Assembly: GCF_036884655.1 (NCBI RefSeq)
Contig: NC_088348.1
Coordinates: 26,807,501 to 26,871,500, forward strand
DNA: 64,000 nucleotides
Reading direction: 5' to 3'
DNA from: Musa acuminata AAA Group
Lineage: Eukaryota > Streptophyta > Magnoliopsida > Zingiberales > Musaceae
This document shows positions 11,301 through 23,020 of the stretch, in pieces (within the stretch, counting starts at the first letter, position 1; each line of letters opens with the position of its first letter). Below the pieces are notes generated by a model. The model was not told where the DNA came from. It ran no database searches and saw only the letters and a program-made list of their open reading frames with translations. Made by a program: the position numbers and the translations under genes.

Positions 11301-14300
11301 TATTAGACTCCTATGTGCTTTGAATTGGAACGAAAGCTTGGATTCCTTGTGATATGAAAGGCACTATAAATGTCACAATATAAAAGAATATTCCCTGGTT
11401 ATGCCTGAATTCCTTCATTAACCTTGTAATCTAAATTCTCTCCTTTCAAGATTTTATAGTTGCCATGTACTATACTTTTGTAGTAGATAAAACTATGATA
11501 GTTTGTATCTTGGAAACCCAATGCACTGCTCCATTGCAAAGGTAAACATAGCCTAAAGTGGATTTTCTTTTGTCAACGTCGCTTATAAATTCAAAATTAA
11601 CATACCCTTTGATAGTATAATTTGATTCTCCATAACATAATGTAGCATACATCTGAGGTCCCTCCGGTATATTTTATAATTCTTTGAACTGTATTCCAAT
11701 ACTCTTTACTAAGGTTTGTCATAAACTGACTGATCGTCTGACTGATCGTACCAACTACTTTTGCAATATTTGGTCTAGTATATGTGTCACGATCCGAACC
11801 TGATGTGCTAATTGGCCTATCATATTCGTTAAACCCAAACCATTGGCTAAAATTCTTAAGTTAAAGTTGACAGTAGTGCATCTATCAGACTCTTATAAGC
11901 TAATTTTAATCTTGCTCACTTCCGATGTAGGAGTAATCGGGGTGTTACAATCTCTCCCATTCAAGGGCTTAACATTCTTGTCAAGGGCCAGCATAGCTTA
12001 GATCAAACAATAGCATAATGCATGTGAGTCATAGCCTAATGGTGGCTCTATGCTATAACGAGTCCTCTGACTTCATCCACGAGTAACTTTTTCGTACTCG
12101 AGCTTCTCACCATGCTCCAATACTAGGTCGGCTCTGATACCATTTGTCACGATTTAGGATCGATGGGCTAATTGGCCCATCACTTTGTTGAACTCAAACC
12201 ATTGGTCAAAATGAAAGTTGAAGTTGACAATAGAATACTCATCAGACCCTTATAAGGCCTTCTCCATTTTTGATGTGGGACTAATCAGAGTGTTACAATA
12301 TATCATAGCAAACATTAAGCTTCTCACAATAGATAATACAACAGATGTTATGACAAAGCCAATCAAACATTGACTAGTCTATATGGAGCAAATCCTCTTA
12401 TGGCCTGGTGGAAATGTAAGCAGTATGACTCGACAAGCAAAGATATAGGATTTTATTTTATTATTTTAAGTGAGAGATTGTGAAGTATTAAAATAATAAA
12501 AAAGGAGGACTTAGTTAAACGTGGGTGGTTGTTGCTAGTCATAGGTACCCTGTAAGCCAATTACGTGAGTGATGACATGTGTGACTTGACACGTAGTCTT
12601 TTTGCTTATTATTATTATTATTTAAAATTTTATCACTTTATATTATCTGTTGCATGAATATATTGTGATGTTCATGGATCTGTGCAATAAGAATCAGATC
12701 GTGATGAAATTACGATAATGAGACCGATTCGCCTTTAAACATAGATTTTAAATAATTCCGGTCATAGGTTACTCGAGAGAAACATTGAGATAACCGGACA
12801 GATTGGTGTGTTGTATACTCGTCCATATGATGGATGTAGCTGGTCTCATAGCTGCTTGTGTTGGGACACTAAGGATATAATGTAGGTGCTCATTAGGGAA
12901 TGAGTTCACTGATTGATCCACTCACGGAACGTTGGATGGTTGATGATGCCTTATTTTCAGACAGCGATTCTGTCGTCTCAGTGGTGTATCTGGTTCTTAG
13001 ACTTGAGACACCAATGATGTCTTGTATGAGTACTCCACTCTTTGATACTGGACTTATAAGTCTGGAGGTTCTAGATCTAGTACAGTCGATCATCGGGAGT
13101 CGTAGCCAACCTTACGAGGGCTATTGAGTGTCGATAAAGGAGCATATGCTCTCGGAGTCATGAGAGGAATATCATATATGTTCTTGCTCAGATAAATCCT
13201 TGGCCAGGGTCATTCGGATTGAGAGAGAGAGAGAGAGTTCTCTAGGAGAATTCGATTAGAGTGAGACTCGAGTAGAAACTGTATGGGCTTGACAGTACCA
13301 TGCCTAGTATACGGTCTCTGGGGTATTAGATGGATGAGGGACTATAGATACACGGTAACCGAGGACAGATAGGTCCAAAGGATTGGATTCCCCTTTATCG
13401 TCTGAGGACTACGCGTAGTGGCCTAGTACGTCCGTAGTCGATGAGTCGAGTGAATTATTATGGAGATAATAATTCACTGAGCCAGAAGGAGTTCTGACAA
13501 GTATGACTCACGGCCAGCTCGATATTGGACCTAGAGGGTCACACACATATAACAAATATTGCGACGAGTAGAGGTTCAAATATGAGATATCCGCTAGAGC
13601 CCCTATCTTATTGGATATCTAATAAGCTCATGAATTATTGGATCCTATGGATGAGATCTAATAAGAGTTAATAAGAGATTATGTGGTAGAGACCCACTAA
13701 TCAATGAGGCTTAGGTAGTTGGATGAAGATCAAGTATCCAATATGGTAGGATCCATTAGGGTTAAGTTGATATGGGGCTTTTATAAATAGGAGGGAACCA
13801 AAGGCCTATAGGCTAAAGGTTCTTTTTGGCTGCCTCCTCCTATTCTCTCCTCGCCCTCTCTTCCTCATACTGCAGCCCCTATTTGGGGCGCGTGGACAAC
13901 AAGAAGGGGCAGCCCCTTCTTGATTGCGTGGTGTGCGCGACGAAGAGTTTTGGGAGCGATTTGAGAAGTGTCTTCGTAGACCCTGTTGTGTGGATCACCG
14001 CTAGAGAGGAGGACAGTTGACCTCCTTCATCATCTCCCACATATCTGTAGGTTTTCAGGGATATACGATCTCCCTAGGTAATTCTTTTACGTGCAGTTTT
14101 TCAGTTTCGCGGGTTTTTGCGCACCAACTTTTGCACGACGATGAAACCTTCTTTTCTGCGAGAATTCTGGGATTTTGTTTTTTTGTTCTTCCGCCACGCA
14201 TGTCATGTCGTCCTAGATTTCCCAACAGTTGCAACCACTTACGTAATGTTGTGCTTAAACGTTTGTAACCTCCTGTGCGAGGTTACGCTCGGATGGTTGC

Positions 14301-17300
14301 AACCTCCCATGCAAAGCGCTCTCGGATGGTTGCAAACTCTTGTGCAAGGTGCGCTTGGGTGGTTGCAATCTCCTTCATGAGATGCACATGTAGGTGGTTT
14401 CTGCAACCGCTTTGATGCCTATATAAGGCATAGTTGGTGCAAAGGTGGTGTGTAGGTGTAGTGCAAAAATTAAGTGAAGTAATCTAAAGAGGAGGAATTG
14501 TTTTCTTCTTGGTTTGGTTCCTTGGTTTTTTATTTGTGAATTTCTCTTCCTTAGTTTGTCTTATTACTAGATGGAAGATGTCGTGTTTCCTTGTATTAGA
14601 AAGAAGGTTATACTCCAATTTGCTTATAGTAAATTCCTTCTAGGATATTTACCGTGTTGTATCTTATTGTCTTAGTTAATGAGAATAAATGAAATTAATT
14701 ATAAACTTGAGTTCTAGATACAATCCCTAGAAACTAAAAGTTTTTAAATTAAGACTAAAATTGAATATACGAGATACAATTTTAGTAATATTAGGAATAG
14801 ATATGATGATATAGTTAAGCTGGATGGGCAAGATGTTTCTTTAACTAAAAGATTTACTTATCTTAGATTTAATTATACAACAAAATAAGGAGATTAATGA
14901 AGATATTATTCGTAGAGTAGAAACAAGATGGTTAAAATGGCGAGGGTCGTTATAAGTCTTGTGTGATCGTCAGATATATTTATGAATAAAATAAAATTTT
15001 TATAAGATAATTGTTAAATCAATAATGTTTTACGGATCTATGTCTTATACGGTTAAGAAACAATATATATAAAAAGTTTCTATTGCTGAGACGAGAATGT
15101 TGAGGTGGATGTATGGAGTGATTTGGAAGGATAGGAAAAGAAATGCTTTTATTTGTAAACAATTAGGTATCATTTCGATAGTGTATAAAATGAGAGAGAA
15201 CTGCTTAAGATAGTATGAATATGAGCTCCGGAAACCTATAAATACTGTAGTTAGAAGAGTTGAAACGACTATTATTAGTTGAATGAGGAGAGGTAAAGGA
15301 AGATACTTTAATAAAAATTATAAATAAAGTTTTAAATGCTATTAATTTAACTAAACATATGATTTTTTTTGGATCCTAATGATGGTAAAAGATCTATGTT
15401 GTTGATCCTAAATAGTTGGGATTTACAGCTTTGTTGTTTTACCATATTAACTCTTAGTATCATTGTCTTTAGTTATTTTTTATTAACGATTTTATTGTTT
15501 TAAGCTAGGTACTGCTTGTCCGCATTTGGTTTTATTTGTCTAACAGGCAATTAGTATGCTTGTCTGCATTCGATCATTTAGTAGTCAAAGTGTCGAACAC
15601 AAACCTGCACGTAGTGTTAAAATTACAAGCACTGATCCTCCTAGACTCTACCTAGGCAGTTGCCTCATCCGTGGAGTTAGCTCTTATCTTTATCTGAACT
15701 TTTCATCTTTTTTGCATATTTTTATATTTTCTTGACCTTTTTTTTTTTCCTTTCCTGCTGCCACAGGGAATAGTGTCTGCTTAGGCAGTTAATACATTTG
15801 CCTCCAACCTATTCCCCATCTTTACTTCGTAAACTGGTTAGAGATTAGTTTCAAAAACAGCAAAACATATATTTGCAATATTACTGTATGATGAATATAA
15901 TACTAAAGAAAGGGAACAGCTGAAGATGTCATCTGCTTTACTTGGTTGAGAACAAAAGCCATAACTTTATTTGAACAGATGATTTATGAAGTTATTAATA
16001 GAGAGGTAAATTGAATGCTAATCTTGTCACCTAAGCATAAGGCTTATCTGATACATGCAATTAGTTTTTATGGCTAACTGGATTTAATCTGAATAATGTT
16101 TGTTAACTTTTGCTAAAGGTGACTCATCTTGGAACTTGAGTAGAAAAACTAATATTGCATAATTATGTTATGATCAAGTTTGAATAAAGTAATTGATCTT
16201 ACTAGAACTCATGCATTCGTGAATTAAACCTCGAATAGGTTTTCATGCAAACTGTGCCTCCGGAGCTACGTTCAGACCATTATTGTTAATTGATTTTCTA
16301 AATATCCACCATACTTTATTCTCATTGTTTTTATGGCTTGAAGTTCTAGTCAGTGTCAATACAGTATTGATGTGGGGGTTCATGTACCGTGGTTGCACTG
16401 GTTTTTTGTAGCTTTGCCTATCGCTCATCCTAAGTGCTGATTTGTCGTGATCAGCATGTGATGTGGCAGCTCATAATTCACAAGCCCTCTTGCTGCTTAA
16501 TTGTGTCCTTGATTGCTTCATCATGAACAGTTTATGCAAATTATTCTGTTGCATCGGTTTTTTGAGCTGATTGGGTTTGTAATTTTCTGCAGTATGTTCT
16601 TTTGTATATTGAAGAAGGCTGTGATCCTGTCAATAAGTTGTATTACTGTGACCTGTCCTCACTTTCTAATGGGCTTGAAGGTTTTAAAGGGAGCAATGGA
16701 ATGCTTCCTTTTGTCAAACTTGTGGATACCTTTGAAGCATGCTATAGTTTGGTGGCAAATGATGATGGTGAGTTTACCTTGTTGACAAACAAAGAAGCTC
16801 CAAGGTATAAGTTAGTAAGGGTAGACCTTAAGAAGCCAGCATTGTGGAGTGACATTCTGCCAGAGGATGAAAAGGATGTGTTAGAATCAGCTTATGCTGT
16901 CAACAGTAACCAGATTTTGGTGTGCTATCTTAGTGATGTCAAGCATGTTCTGCAGATAAGGGACTTGAAAACAGGAAACTTGCTACATCCTTTACCATTA
17001 GATGTTGGTAGTGTCTCTGGGATTTCTGGCAGGCGTGAAGACAGTGAGATTTTCATTAGCTTCACTAGCTTCCTCACTCCAGGGATCATCTACAGGTGCA
17101 ACTTAGCATCTGAAGTTCCAGAAATGAAGATTTTTCGAGAAATTTCTGTTCCTGGGTTTGATCGCACAGATTTTGAGGTTAAACAGGTAACTTTACATTT
17201 TATTTAACTTTACATTGAAGTTCTTGTGATCAACATATTTGACAACTGCTTTTAAGGTGAAAGCTAAGATTTATTTATTATTTGATGATAAATTTTGTGA

Positions 17301-19861
17301 AGAAAATAGCTAGGTCTTGTATCCAGGAACTAGGCAACTTTGAATAGATTTTTATTATCTTCATAAAAAGAAGTCCTCCAAATATCTCACAGAGTGCATT
17401 TAGTTTTTGGTAATCCATGAGATTAAAGGATAAATTCATAGTGCTGGATAATCAGTTCCTTTAATTTATTTTGTTTCTCAGGTTTTTGTTTCTAGCAAGG
17501 ATGGCACCAAGATACCCATGTTTATCGTGTCAAAGAAGAATATTGAACTTAATGGATCAAATCCAGTTTTACTGTATGGCTATGGAGGCTTTAACATTAG
17601 CCTTCCACCTTCATTTAGTGTGGCTCGTCTTGTTCTAGCGAGGAACTTGGGATGCATCTTCTGTATAGCCAATATTCGTGGTGGTGGTGAATATGGAGAA
17701 GACTGGCATAAAGCGGGATCACTTTCCAAGAAACAAAATTGTTTTGATGATTTTATTTCTGCTGCTGAGTTCCTTGTTTCAAATGGTTATACCAAACCTG
17801 AACGTCTATGTATTGAGGGTGGAAGCAATGGCGGACTTCTTGTTGCAGCTTGCATGAATCAGGTAACACTAATTTAATATCTAAATTTATATCTGCAAGC
17901 TTCTTGTCAAGATTGTTAGAATATCGTTAGAATTTTTTGTTCTTATCTTGCATGGTTTATTATCTTTTACAAGTATTGACTTGAAAGTTGTAATGGCAGC
18001 GTCCGGACCTTTTCGGGTGTGTTCTTGCTCATGTTGGTGTTATGGACATGCTCCGGTTCCACAAATTCACTATTGGTTAATCCAATGCTCTGCAACTGCT
18101 TGGTAGTATCGGGTATCTTGTTGGTTTCTTGACTGATAAATCTTTGTTATTTTGTTATTCAGGTCATGCTTGGACTTCTGACTATGGCTGTTCAGACAAT
18201 GAGGAAGAGTTCCATTGGCTTATCAAGTACGAAACCAACATTTTCTTCTTCTATTAGTCTTGAATGATGTAGGAGTCACAATGGTGCCTGACCAATCTAT
18301 TGGCTTGTTCTCAGATACTCCCCGCTACACAATGTAAAAAGACCATGGGAAAAAAGCTCCGACCAATCTTGTCAGTACCCATCAACCATGCTTTTGACTG
18401 CTGATCATGATGATCGTGTGGTGCCTTTACACTCATTGAAATTACTGGCAGTAAGTTTTCCATTTATCCAACTCAAAGTAGTTCAGAGTTCAGACTATGC
18501 AGTTTGTTGCTTCCTTAAATAGCAGTTTTTTTTGCAGTATCAAATGTCTACTATCTTATGTACTTGTTTTTCCAGCTATATGTTCTAAATATGTCAGAGT
18601 GCATTTAACAATAAGAGCTTATCTTATACAGTATATACTTCATTTCAAGATAATTTGTTTGATTGCTTACATCTTTCTGATTTGATTTTTGGTGCACTTA
18701 AGCAACAAGAAACAGGATTGTCTTGCAAAGCTATATACATTGAACTAACAACAAATTAAAAAAAAAAGATTTTATGATCAATTATACAAAATAAAAAAAA
18801 AATGTGCAGATCATATTAAAAACCTCCAGATTCCTAAAAGAGATGCTAAAATTGTGACAGACCTACCAGTTTTTTCTCATTTTTTTGATTTTTGTTAACT
18901 CTAGAAATTCAATTATCTAGTTTTTCCTTTATATTTGCTCACAGTCAGGTCTTAACTGCCTCTTAGTCATGTCTTGGATGGTTGCTGTGCTCTCCACCAT
19001 AATTCAATTACTGTTGTTTTATTTTTTTCCCAAGTGTACTCGTTTGTGTGTCTGGCAATCTGAAAGCTTGTGAAGAACACTAAAGAAGCTTTTATATTGG
19101 TGCGAGAAGTTGAGTTCTGGAATCCTATATTTAATAGATGTAGCCTTATAGTGAGTCTGTAAATGAAGGGACATATGACTTGTGCTATATGATGCATGAA
19201 TCTTAAAGTCGAGTTAGTATGTTATGTTCTCTGCTCCAGTTCTTCTCCATCTAGCTACAAGCCAGATTTCATAAAGACTGCTTAGTTTGGAATTCTAAAC
19301 CAATGGGACAATCCAGTCTTTGGGGGAACACAAGGCTTCCCCGGGATACAACCTTATCCCGACAATTAAAGAGAACACCAGGCTCCCTCACCAATGTAAG
19401 GTCCGGGATACAACTTCTCCCAACAATTAAAGAGTAAACATGCATGTTTCAATAGATCGATGAAGCAAAGGATGCATTGTCCCAAACAGATTGCAAATAG
19501 TTCTTTTTAGCCCTTGAAGCTGCACTAGTAATTTTTTTCAATATGTAAATTTTAGTTGGTATTATTTTGTGGTGATTAATCTTTTTTGCTTCATTAACAG
19601 ACTATGCAATATGTCCTATGCTCCAGTGTTGTGAACAGTCCACAGACAAACCCGATAATTGCCCGCATCGACCGTAAGTCAGGACATGGAGCTGGCCGGC
19701 CTACTCAGAAAATGGTATCATTCTCCTGCCTTCACTATTTCTTCAACTTATCGATCATATGCTAAGGGGTAGATTTCTTCATGCCATGTCTATAGATCGA
19801 TGAAGCTGCTGATCGCTATAGCTTCATGGCAAAGGTGCTAGGGGCCACATGGACCGACTAA
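8350..19861 (+). CDS. Prolyl oligopeptidase (prolyl endopeptidase), S9A family
   Basis: Twelve exons: 8350-8471, 8548-8767, 9249-9449, 9562-9632, 9751-9913, 16593-17186, 17482-17862, 18000-18075, 18163-18226, 18315-18450, 19601-19714, 19796-19861. All junctions are GT-AG and keep the frame, giving 735 aa, close to the usual 710-730 of the family. The enzyme cuts short peptides after proline. The N-terminal cap begins with [19 protein letters not shown], a beta-propeller follows, and the C-terminal alpha/beta-hydrolase domain has the catalytic triad: Ser572 in GGSNGG, Asp663 in [10 protein letters not shown] and His705 in SGHGAG. There is no signal peptide from the 8350 start, so a cytosolic enzyme is likely; an upstream start could target an organelle. 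Intron 5 is 6.7 kb and full of transposable elements, yet both flanking splice sites look normal. A gypsy element begins 294 bp past the stop. Confidence 0.95.
9914..10734. other. Start of intron 5 of prolyl oligopeptidase
   Basis: Unique-looking AT-rich intron sequence between the exon 5 donor and the first transposon fragment. No gene or repeat is recognised. Confidence 0.5.
10735..11784 (-). mobile_element. Ty1/copia fragment: RNase H end and LTR, minus strand
   Basis: On the minus strand 11652-11470 encodes the copia RNase H motif [19 protein letters not shown]. Just upstream is a remnant like YTRPNIA, and downstream is the domain end [10 protein letters not shown]. This runs directly into LTR-like sequence at about 11170-10735. 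The LTR resembles, in opposite orientation, the one at 12479-14700. Frames are broken by stops, so this is a dead, truncated copy. The outer limits are approximate. Confidence 0.7.
11785..11949 (-). repeat. TRIM 3' LTR
   Basis: 165 bp, TGTCACGAT to GTGTTACA, with the polypurine tract immediately to its right. Similar throughout to the copy at 12145-12297. Confidence 0.75.
12145..12297 (-). repeat. TRIM 5' LTR
   Basis: 153 bp, same ends as its partner, with the primer-binding complement at 12131-12142 on its inner side. Confidence 0.75.
12303..14700 (+). mobile_element. Ty1/copia 3' end and LTR, plus strand, split by a solo LTR
   Basis: Near 12334 the plus strand encodes [13 protein letters not shown], the usual end of copia RNase H. 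A purine tract follows, then an LTR starting TGTGAAGTATT at about 12479. The LTR is interrupted at 12533-14227 by a solo LTR and resumes with repeated TTGCAACC phrases to about 14700. The left copia fragment in this intron is a similar LTR in the opposite orientation. Confidence 0.65.
12533..14227 (+). repeat. Solo LTR of the Angela-like copia family, 1695 bp
   Basis: Starts TGCTAGTCATAGG and ends TTTCCCAACA, and is similar along its length to the LTRs at 27390, 30400 and 37244. Flanking GTTGT and GTTGC give a 4 of 5 target duplication. It has no internal region, so unequal recombination between two LTRs has probably removed the body. It is about 200 bp longer than the other copies and the most diverged. 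Confidence 0.85.
14750..15450 (+). mobile_element. LINE remnant, RTE-type 3' end
   Basis: Broken plus-strand frames keep the order of a LINE reverse transcriptase C-terminus: [21 protein letters not shown], a VLYG motif, then RWMYG and NERELL-like stretches. The end, near 15395-15445, has the phrase AAATAGTTGGGATTTACAGC followed by TTGTTG, like the 3' tail of plant RTE elements. Many stops and frameshifts show it is old. Confidence 0.6.
15451..16592. other. End of intron 5 of prolyl oligopeptidase
   Basis: AT-rich intron sequence up to the acceptor TTTTCTGCAG at 16592. I see no gene or clear repeat in it. Confidence 0.5.
19339..19433 (+). repeat. Two-copy direct repeat in intron 10
   Basis: A phrase of about 33 bp beginning CCGGGATACAAC and ending ACAATTAAAGAG occurs at about 19339 and again about 63 bp later with small changes. 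It is not coding. The rest of the 1150-bp intron (18451-19600) shows nothing else. Confidence 0.6.
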
Positions 19862-20154
19862 AGTTATCGTTCTGTCGGTGTCGATGATGTCATTCTTTAC
19901 GTACATGATTAATATTCCAAATTCAATTCTCATTTTTAAGAGTCCATTTCATTTCCTTATCGATGTGTTGATGAATGGATACAATTATCTCCTCTTGTAT
20001 TCTCTCCTTTTAATTCAAACTATTTCCATATTACTGCAGATCCACTGAAAGCTGCTATTTTAGATTTTCTTCAAATATAATTAGAAATGTGAGGAAACAA
20101 AATCTTTTTTGTTTGCTTCAAGCTTTTGCTCATATGACTTTTGAATCTTATAAC

Positions 20155-20763
20155 CGATAAGGGTAATAATGGTGACACGACGCGCCATGACGTCAGCCAC
20201 GTCTGGATGAGCATTAACGTCGACTTGATGTGCGCCAACGTCAATCGCTCCCGGGCGACCTCATCGTTTGACCCCACACGCCCAGCCGAGGCAGAGGAAG
20301 GCGTCGACCGAAGCTCGCCCATACCCTGCGGCGGTTCGGTCCTCCATGCAACATCAACGACAATGTCAGACGCCATCAAAGGTACGGTCATGCCCCGGCA
20401 GGTAGGCATATCAGGTAACACTAAACTTGCCTATAAATACCCTCGGGTTCTAAACAAAAAGAAAAGAAAAAAAGACAGAGGCACTTCTTCATTCGAAACC
20501 CCCTCCACACCCACTGACTTGATCGTCGGAGGGGTCGGGTCGAGCTTCCGACCCGACCTGTGTGCAGGTGAAAGACCAGCGTCGCCTCTACCCGGCACTG
20601 CGGCGAAGTTTTCCTCCTGGCCTGACGCGACGTCCCGACCAGACCGCCGCAATCGGCCACCAGGAGACCTCGAGGGATGCCGCGCAAGATCACCGTCATT
20701 CGGACCCCCGAACAAGCCGCGTTGGCCCCGAGGCCACGGCTAAAAAAGTTGTTTACACCAACA
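20155..20763 (+). repeat. 5' LTR of the gypsy element
   Basis: 609 bp, ending CCAACA. Its first base pair is CG where the 3' LTR has TG, and it lacks about 20 bp near 20210 that the other copy keeps. A TATAAATA at 20432-20439 is the probable promoter. Confidence 0.92.
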
Positions 20764-20765
20764 GA

Positions 20766-20782
20766 TTGGCGCTAGAGGAAGG
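20766..20782 (+). other. Primer-binding site of the gypsy element
   Basis: TTGGCGCTAGAGGAAGG lies two bases inside the 5' LTR, the position and style of a tRNA primer site. I cannot name the tRNA. Confidence 0.6.
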
Positions 20783-20791
20783 GTCGTCCGA

Positions 20792-22440
20792 ATGTCGAGC
20801 GATCAGCAGACCCACTCTGACGAACCCGCAGCTGTCGGGTTGCGCCCGATCAGCACCCTAAAGGAACACCCCCCACGTGATGAACCCCGAGATGAGCGTC
20901 CCGCCACAACATCGGAGCGCTACTAGCGGCTATTCAACGACCCGGGTTTGTCGCCACCCAACGGCGCCCCCGCCGGCCCGCCGTCTGTATCGCCCGAAGC
21001 CTTTCATGACCTCGCTCATCAAGTCCGAGCTTTGACGGGTGTGGTCCAAACTATCATCCCGCTCGTCTCCCATCAGACGCCCCCACATATGACCCAGCCT
21101 TTGCAACATCAGGAGCCCTGCGCCCGGATTCGCGCACCACTTCCCGAGCTCCCCACTTCGCCCCGGAATCAGTTGGCCCGACCCGGAAACCAAGGAACGA
21201 CGGATCCAACGACTCGCCCGGTGCCTGAGGCGTTGTCTGTGGATTCAACAGATGCCCTACGAGCCCAGCTGCGCCTTGTTAGCCAACGACTCGACGAAGT
21301 GCAGCAAGAGGTTCACAGGTCAAAGGGAGAGCTCGGGGCGGATAGACACCAAGGGTCCTCGTTCACACCCGAAATACAAGATCAAGCGATCCCACCGCAC
21401 TTCCGGCTCCCTTCGTTGGACGCCTATGACGGCGCCACTGACCCAGCGGACCATGTAGCCGCTTTTCGCGCTTAGATGGCGTTATATGGGACTTCTAACG
21501 CCTTGATGTGCAGGGCATTCCCGACGACCCTGAGGGGGCCGGCCCGCGCATGGTACAGCTGCCTAAAGACCGGGACCATCACCTCCTTTGACCAACTCGC
21601 CAGGGACTTCGAGCTCAACTTCCTGGCCTATGCCCGACCAAAGCCGTCCTTGGCGTTACTCCTCGGACTCAACCAAAGGGAGGACGAGCCTCTCTCCCAT
21701 TTCGTAAACCGCTTTACAACGCAAATTCGGGGGCTATCGGACGCTCACCCCTCTCTGTTGATGCAGGCGTTCATGATAGGCCTGCGGCCTTTCAGGTTCT
21801 TTTGGTCCCTCGTAGAGCGACCCCCCACGGTGGTGCCCGAGATGCTGCAGCGGGCAAGCCAGTTCGTTGCCGCAGAAACATGGATGGCCGGGAGGCGTGA
21901 AGAGCACAAGAAGGTCAGGTCGGAGCAGTCTCGACAGCAATAGCCCGCCGCATCCCGGCGTAGGTTGGACCGATCTGACCCGCCGACGCCAAGGCCCCCT
22001 CTCCCCGCCTTGAACTCGTCCCGGACGGAAATATTTCTCCACATAAGAGAGAGGGGACTACTCAAGGACCCCCACCCGATGAGGAGCCCGCATGAACTTG
22101 CGGACCGGTCAAAATACTGTCGTTTCCATCGACAACATGGGCACGACACTGAGCAGTGTCGTGAATTAAAGAGACAGATCGAGGAGCTCATTCGCAGAGG
22201 GCATCTCGGCCAGTACCTTCGGCCAGACAAGGAACCTTCGCCACGCCCGGAGGGTCCCATCGAGCAACACATCGACGTAATAGCTGGCGGCCCTGCATCT
22301 GGCGGAGGCTCCATGACGGGAAGAAAGGCATACGCCAGAGCCGCCCCGACTGAAGCTCCTAGGCACGGGCCCGAGCCCGAGATCACTTTCCCGACCGGAG
22401 CATCCGAACAGCCCGAGCACAATGACGCACTCGTGATATC
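20792..22440 (+). pseudogene. gypsy gag, nonsense-interrupted
   Basis: The frame starts at ATG 20792, 28 bp after the LTR, and runs in the same frame as pol. It holds the gag core (blocks such as [19 protein letters not shown] and [19 protein letters not shown]) and a zinc-knuckle-like [14 protein letters not shown] near 22118. In-frame stops lie at 20924 (TAG), 21473 (TAG) and 21941 (TAG). No frameshift is seen. Gag forms the cytoplasmic particle that packages element RNA. The stops make this copy unable to encode full gag. Confidence 0.88.
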
Positions 22441-23020
22441 GGTCAGGATCGCCAACGCGCAAGTAAGAAGGATCATGGTCGATACCGGGAGCTCGGCCGA
22501 CATACTTTACTTCGATGCCTTCCAGAAGCTCGGCTTGGCTAGGGAGAGTGTGAGGCCGATGTACTCGGCGCTCACCGGATTCACCGGAGATTCAATCTCG
22601 CCACTAGGGTCTATCACTCTGCCCTTAACCTTAGGGGCCCCGCCAAGGTCGAAGACGGTAATGACCACTTTTCTAGTGGTCGACCTCCCCGCTGCGTACA
22701 AGGCCATCCTCGGTCGATCGACCCTCAACAAGGTCAGAGCCGTCGTCTCAACTTACTACCAAACTATTAAATTCCCGACTCACGCCGGGGTCGGGGAAGT
22801 CACGGGAAGCCCCCGAGAATCCAGGCGTTGCTACTTGACCGTCGTCTCGTTAAACAAGAGAACAAGGATCGAACCACCGCTGGAGGATCCTCGGGAGATG
22901 AAGAGACCGACCCCCCATCCCGAGCCGAGGGAATCCACCATCGACTTGCCACTGCTAGAAGATCGGCCAGATCAGACGGTCAAAATCGAGTTGGAGCTGC
23001 CCGAGCGGGAATGAAAGTAG
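22441..23020 (+). pseudogene. gypsy aspartic protease
   Basis: Continues the gag frame. The active-site motif [12 protein letters not shown] is at about 22479-22514. Two stops follow close together, TGA 23012 and TAG 23018, before the reverse transcriptase. The family's protease cuts the Gag-Pol polyprotein. Confidence 0.85.

Larger units (their letters stand above)
11785..12297 (-). mobile_element. TRIM (miniature LTR retrotransposon)
   Basis: Two similar short LTRs, 11785-11949 and 12145-12297, both start TGTCACGAT and end GTGTTACA, and they flank a 195-bp interior. A primer-binding complement (GCTCTGATACCA, 12131-12142) sits next to the right LTR and a polypurine tract (GAATGGGAGAGAT on the minus strand) next to the left one, so the element is minus-oriented. 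Flanks are ATATG and ATATA, a 4 of 5 match for a target duplication. It has no coding capacity and lies between the two copia fragments in the intron. Confidence 0.8.

Noticed and set aside
12900..13127. 75-codon frames starting [10 protein letters not shown], also at 27755, 30759 and 37603
   Set aside because: They recur at the same place in all four copies of one LTR and carry no known motif. A conserved LTR segment, not a gene family.
20948..21475. gag start at 20948
   Set aside because: That codon is TTG and the frame continues upstream through a TAG at 20924 to an ATG at 20792, which sits at the normal distance from the LTR.
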